Below are positions 61,232-64,000 of a stretch of 64,000 nt of DNA, one piece after another. Source of the stretch: Actinomycetota bacterium (GTDB taxonomy: Bacteria; Actinomycetota; Actinomycetes; S36-B12; UBA10799); contig JACJWU010000001.1 of the NCBI GenBank assembly GCA_020636995.1, positions 620,001 to 684,000 on the forward strand, in the 5' to 3' direction. Position numbers and translations under genes: made by a program. How positions within the stretch are numbered: position 1 is the stretch's first letter; each line of letters opens with the position of its first letter. The notes under the pieces are model-generated. The model was not told where the DNA came from. It did no database searches and worked only from the letters and a program-made list of their open reading frames with translations.

Positions 61232-62007
61232 GCGGACACCACCTCCTCGACGTCCTGTTCTCGCAGCGCCGGAGCACCTCGCCGCAGCCACATCACAAAC
61301 TCGATGTTGCCACTAGGACCCGGCAAGGGACTGCGTCGCAGCCCAGCCACGCCGAATCCCAACCCCTCGGCTGCCTGTGCGACCCGGCGCAGCGACTCGG
61401 CGTGCAGCCGTGCGTCGCGCACCACCCCACCCTTGCCGACCTGGCCACGCCCCACCTCGAACTGCGGTTTGACCAGAAGCACGAAGTCGGCCTGCGGTGC
61501 GGAGACCTCCACCAGCGCTGGGAGCACTTTGGTCAACGAGATGAAACTCAGGTCACCCACGATCAGGTCGGGGCGGTACGGCAGGTCATCGACGCGGAGG
61601 TTTCGGACATTGGTGCGGTCCATGACGGTCACCCGCGGATCCTGCTGCAGACTCCACGCGAGCTGGCCGTAGCCCACATCCACGGCCAGCACATGGTCGG
61701 CGCCGGCCTCGAGCAGCACTTGGGTGAATCCCCCTGTGGAGGCACCCGCATCCATCGCCAGCCGCCCGGACACGTCGATGCCGAAGTCAGTCAGAGGTTC
61801 CAGCAGTTTGTGAGCTCCCCGGGAGACGTACTGCCGTTGCGGGGCGTCCACTGTGATCGCAGCAGAGTCAGCCACCTGAGTTGCAGGCTTGGTGGCCACC
61901 ACCCGATCGACCCTCACCCGACCGGCCGCGATGAGTTCGGACGCCTGCTGCCGGGAGCGCGCGAGGTCTCGCCGGACAAGTTCAGCGTCCAGTCGCCGCC
62001 GGATCAC
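61228..62007 (-). CDS. tlyA: TlyA family rRNA 2'-O-methyltransferase
   Basis: A 259-residue protein. The N-terminal S4 domain is RRLDAELVRRDLARSRQQAS, and the FtsJ-like methyltransferase domain has LAMDAGASTGGFTQVLLEAG, VLAVDVGYGQLAW and LLVKPQFEVGRGQVGKGGVV. In Mycobacterium it methylates 16S C1409 and 23S C1920 and determines capreomycin sensitivity. It overlaps the small ORF upstream by 26 bp and nadK by 4 bp. Confidence 0.94.
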   Translation of the reverse strand: MIRRRLDAELVRRDLARSRQQASELIAAGRVRVDRVVATKPATQVADSAAITVDAPQRQYVSRGAHKLLEPLTDFGIDVSGRLAMDAGASTGGFTQVLLEAGADHVLAVDVGYGQLAWSLQQDPRVTVMDRTNVRNLRVDDLPYRPDLIVGDLSFISLTKVLPALVEVSAPQADFVLLVKPQFEVGRGQVGKGGVVRDARLHAESLRRVAQAAEGLGFGVAGLRRSPLPGPSGNIEFVMWLRRGAPALREQDVEEVVSA

Positions 62008-62122
62008 CGTCGGTCTCAGCCAGCGCTGTACGCAACGCGTCGTGGATGTCGAGCAGCAGGGGGTAACGGTCGCCCTCCAGCGACTCGGCGCCGTCGATCA
62101 TCTCTTCGATGTGGTCGGTCAT
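61982..62122 (-). CDS. 46-aa conserved-position protein upstream of tlyA
   Basis: A short ORF of 46 residues: MTDHIEEMIDGAESLEGDRY, then PLLLDIHDALRTALAETDGD, ending in PAATGR. It is acidic and probably helical. Its ATG overlaps the phasin-like gene's stop by one base, and its end overlaps tlyA by 26 bp, so it is embedded in a coupled operon. Mycobacterium has a similarly small gene (Rv1693) at this exact place, which supports a real gene. Function unknown. Confidence 0.7.
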   Translation of the reverse strand: MTDHIEEMIDGAESLEGDRYPLLLDIHDALRTALAETDGDPAATGR

Positions 62123-62808
62123 CACACATCCTTCGTCGTCTTCTTGGCGGTGGCCTTCTTCGCCGCAGGCCGCTTAGCTGCGGGCTTCTTGGTGGCTGGC
62201 TTCTTCGCCGAGGCCTTCTTCACCGGCGCGCGTTTCACGGGCGCCTTCTTCACCGGTCCCGTACGGGCCGTGGCACTGGGGGTGGGCGTTGGCGTATCCG
62301 CCGGGTGACGTCCCGACGCCATCGTGGCGCCGGCCGCGGTGCGTGCCGCGGTGCGAGCGGTTCCCGCTGCCGCTCTGGACGCCTTCACTGCGGTGTCGGT
62401 GGCCATCGCTGCGGCCTTGGTGGCTGCCGGCACCGCGGATGTCGCGGTGGACACGGCGAGGTTCGCCGCAGCGGAGGCCTGGTCGCCCCGCTGATTGAGT
62501 TGGCGCTCGAGCCGTTCCACGTGCTTGCGGACGGCGGCGAGTTCCTCCTCGCGCACGAAGCCCATCTTCCCGACGGTCCGCTCCACCTCGGTGCGCACAA
62601 GACCGATCATCAGCTCCCGGTTCGTCCGGCCCTGCTCGATGAGGTCCTCGGCGATGCCTTGGACCTGCGCCGAGACGGTCTCGGGACCCTTTGTGCCGGC
62701 CTCCATGCCTTGGCTGATCAGGTCAGTGGCTGAATCCTTGGCCAGTTCTGTGGCATTCTCGAGCAAGCCGGCAGCCAACTGCATGTAACTTCGTAGAGTC
62801 TCGATCAC
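62122..62808 (-). CDS. phasin-like protein with lysine/alanine-rich tail
   Basis: A 228-residue protein in two parts. Residues 1-120 are an amphipathic helical region (SYMQLAAGLLENATELAKDS, TNRELMIGLVRTEVERTVGK) like polyhydroxyalkanoate granule-associated phasins or heparin-binding hemagglutinin-like proteins. Residues of about 120-228 are Ala, Lys and Pro rich, with repeats such as KKAPVKRAPVKKASAKKPAT, like histone H1 tails. It could link a granule or membrane surface to DNA. It heads the tlyA operon. The start is GTG. Confidence 0.7.
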   Translation of the reverse strand: MIETLRSYMQLAAGLLENATELAKDSATDLISQGMEAGTKGPETVSAQVQGIAEDLIEQGRTNRELMIGLVRTEVERTVGKMGFVREEELAAVRKHVERLERQLNQRGDQASAAANLAVSTATSAVPAATKAAAMATDTAVKASRAAAGTARTAARTAAGATMASGRHPADTPTPTPSATARTGPVKKAPVKRAPVKKASAKKPATKKPAAKRPAAKKATAKKTTKDV

Positions 62809-62904
62809 GTGTCGGGGCCTTCCAGTGGTGGCGTTGGCAACAACGCTACTTCAGGGGTCATGTCAATCCCGGCAGGGACATGACCCGGCCGGTACGGTCA
62901 CCTC

Positions 62905-63270
62905 GTGGCCAGGATTCAAGGGAGTATGCAGATGGCGTCCGTCGAGCAGTGCGAGGCGGCTCTGGCCGAACTCGCAGCTCGACTCGATCAGTATCCGCAC
63001 GATCAGCGCCGCCAGCACATCCCGGACCGAACGGTCGAACTCACGCTCCTGGATCTCGATGTCACCTTCCGTGGTCGGCTGCACGACGGTCAACTCGTCG
63101 ACATCACGCGCGGTCGCGGCGAGAAGCCCAACATCAGGCTCACGATGAGCAGTGACGATCTCATCGACCTCACGGACAAGCGCCTGGCGTTCTCACACGC
63201 CTGGGCCACGGGACGCCTGCACCTCGATGCCGGGCTTCGGGACCTGCTGCGGCTACGGAAGTTGATGTAG
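62905..63270 (+). CDS. SCP-2 sterol-transfer family protein
   Basis: A protein of up to 121 residues with an SCP-2-like fold: VELTLLDLDVTFRGRLHDGQ, then NIRLTMSSDDLIDLTDKRLA and HAWATGRLHLDAGLRDLL. Family members bind lipids or sterols. The start is uncertain: GTG at 62905, or an ATG a few codons later. It ends in TAG, and its last 18 bp overlap the end of the convergent HAD gene. Confidence 0.8.
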   Translation: MARIQGSMQMASVEQCEAALAELAARLDQYPHDQRRQHIPDRTVELTLLDLDVTFRGRLHDGQLVDITRGRGEKPNIRLTMSSDDLIDLTDKRLAFSHAWATGRLHLDAGLRDLLRLRKLM

Positions 63271-64000
63271 CGCCGCCACGAGACGGTCCGGGTCCTGACC
63301 CGCCTGCAACGCGGCGAGGAGTTCATCGAGCAACCGGGTGCGGTCGTCCGAATGGCCCGCCAGCACCCGCAGATCCGGGGCGACGCGCGTCGGGAGGTCC
63401 GTGGCCGGCAGGTCCACGAGTTCCTCCCACGTGCTGACACCGGTCAGCACCAGCAGCGAATCCATCCCTGCCGCGTTCGCCGCCGCGATGTCGGTGTCGA
63501 GCCGGTCCCCGATCACCAGGGGCGACTCGCTGTGCGCGCGCGACCGTGCCAGTTCCATGATCGGTGGGTGCGGCTTTCCGGTCACGATCGGCTGGCGTCC
63601 GGTGGCGGAGGCGACCGCGGCAACGAACGTGCCGTTGCCCGGTGCGATCCCACGAGCCGTGGGCACAGACATGTCGGTGTTCGACGCCACCCAGGGGATG
63701 TCCCGCGCCAGGGCGTACGAGGCCTCGGCCAGGTCCTTCCACGCGAGTTTCGGCGAGTAGCCCTGCACCACGGCATCGGCCTCATCGGCCGACGAGACGA
63801 TCCGCAGTCCCTGCTCCCCGACGGCCTCCACCAGTCCGTCGCCACCGGTGACCAGAACCCGGGACCCCGGCGGCACCAAGGTTGCGAGGTGGGCCGCGGC
63901 CGCCTGCGCAGAGGTCACCACATCCGCCGCCGTGACCTGCAGCCCGTAGCCGGCGAGTTGTTCGGCCACCACCTGCGGAGTGCGGCTGGCGTTGTTCGTG
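63253..64000 (-). CDS. HAD-IIA family phosphatase, 5' end outside window
   Basis: The frame is open to the right edge. It reads TNNASRTPQVVAEQLAGYGL near the edge, which is the second HAD motif region (TNNASR), followed by VLVTGGDGLVEAVGEQGLRI and the cap domain. The C-terminal motifs are GKPHPPIMELARSRAH and VIGDRLDTDIAAANAAGMDS. The first motif (DxD) lies outside the window. In Mycobacterium the homolog Rv1692, a phosphatase acting on glycerol 3-phosphate, has the same position. The visible part is 248 residues. Confidence 0.9.
   Translation of the reverse strand, partial: TNNASRTPQVVAEQLAGYGLQVTAADVVTSAQAAAAHLATLVPPGSRVLVTGGDGLVEAVGEQGLRIVSSADEADAVVQGYSPKLAWKDLAEASYALARDIPWVASNTDMSVPTARGIAPGNGTFVAAVASATGRQPIVTGKPHPPIMELARSRAHSESPLVIGDRLDTDIAAANAAGMDSLLVLTGVSTWEELVDLPATDLPTRVAPDLRVLAGHSDDRTRLLDELLAALQAGQDPDRLVAALHQLP

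Overview
The window is 64 kb of GC-rich DNA with the gene content of an Actinomycetota chromosome: frequent GTG starts, 4-nt ATGA/GTGA overlaps, an F420-type luciferase-like oxidoreductase, and the actinobacterial block tlyA-nadK-recN-pyrG-nudix-xerD-scpA-scpB-rluB-cmk-der. I cannot name the order or genus. No rRNA, CRISPR array, prophage or intact insertion sequence was seen.

Layout. 1-27 kb is a mixed accessory and housekeeping region: a LuxR-type ATPase regulator cut by the left edge, secreted proteins of unknown role, a GlxA/AraC regulator divergent from a membrane protein, a two-component system divergent from an alpha/beta hydrolase, a flavin monooxygenase, a TauE-type exporter, PlsC, a YkuD-type transpeptidase, an amidohydrolase broken by one amber codon, a VapBC pair, an LLM oxidoreductase, a purple-acid-type phosphatase, an ABC-F ATPase, an MFS exporter and a SOUL protein. 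27.2-43.2 kb is the most unusual region. An acyl-CoA dehydrogenase, a 2875-residue PUFA-synthase-like megasynthase (KS-AT-KS-4xACP-KR-DH) and a 1622-residue fused carboxylase lie in one direction, and a phosphopantetheinyl transferase converges on them. Together they look like a secondary-lipid pathway: the carboxylase would supply the extender, the PPTase would activate the ACPs, the synthase would build and reduce the chain, and the dehydrogenase would act on the acyl product. All four ACPs have Thr where the carrier Ser is expected, and the carboxylase has lost the front half of its biotin carboxylase domain.

43.8-46 kb holds a tRNA-Pro(GGG) followed by a 111-bp tandem duplication that repeats its 3' end, a PD-(D/E)XK-like endonuclease and a second VapBC pair, which suggests an old integration site. 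46-64 kb is the conserved block on the minus strand: HAD phosphatase, phasin-like protein, a 46-aa ORF, tlyA, nadK, recN, an RDD membrane protein with about 36 nonapeptide repeats (interrupted by one amber codon), pyrG, nudix, ald, xerD, scpA, scpB, rluB, aroH, tyrA, cmk and der. Against my memory of the Mycobacterium tuberculosis order, the genes usually found between recN and pyrG and the parA usually found near scpA are missing here.

Several intergenic repeats recur: a 113-bp palindromic element in two copies inside a larger inverted-repeat frame, a 19-bp motif family at two loci, a 61-bp tandem repeat, and a four-copy motif between xerD and scpA.
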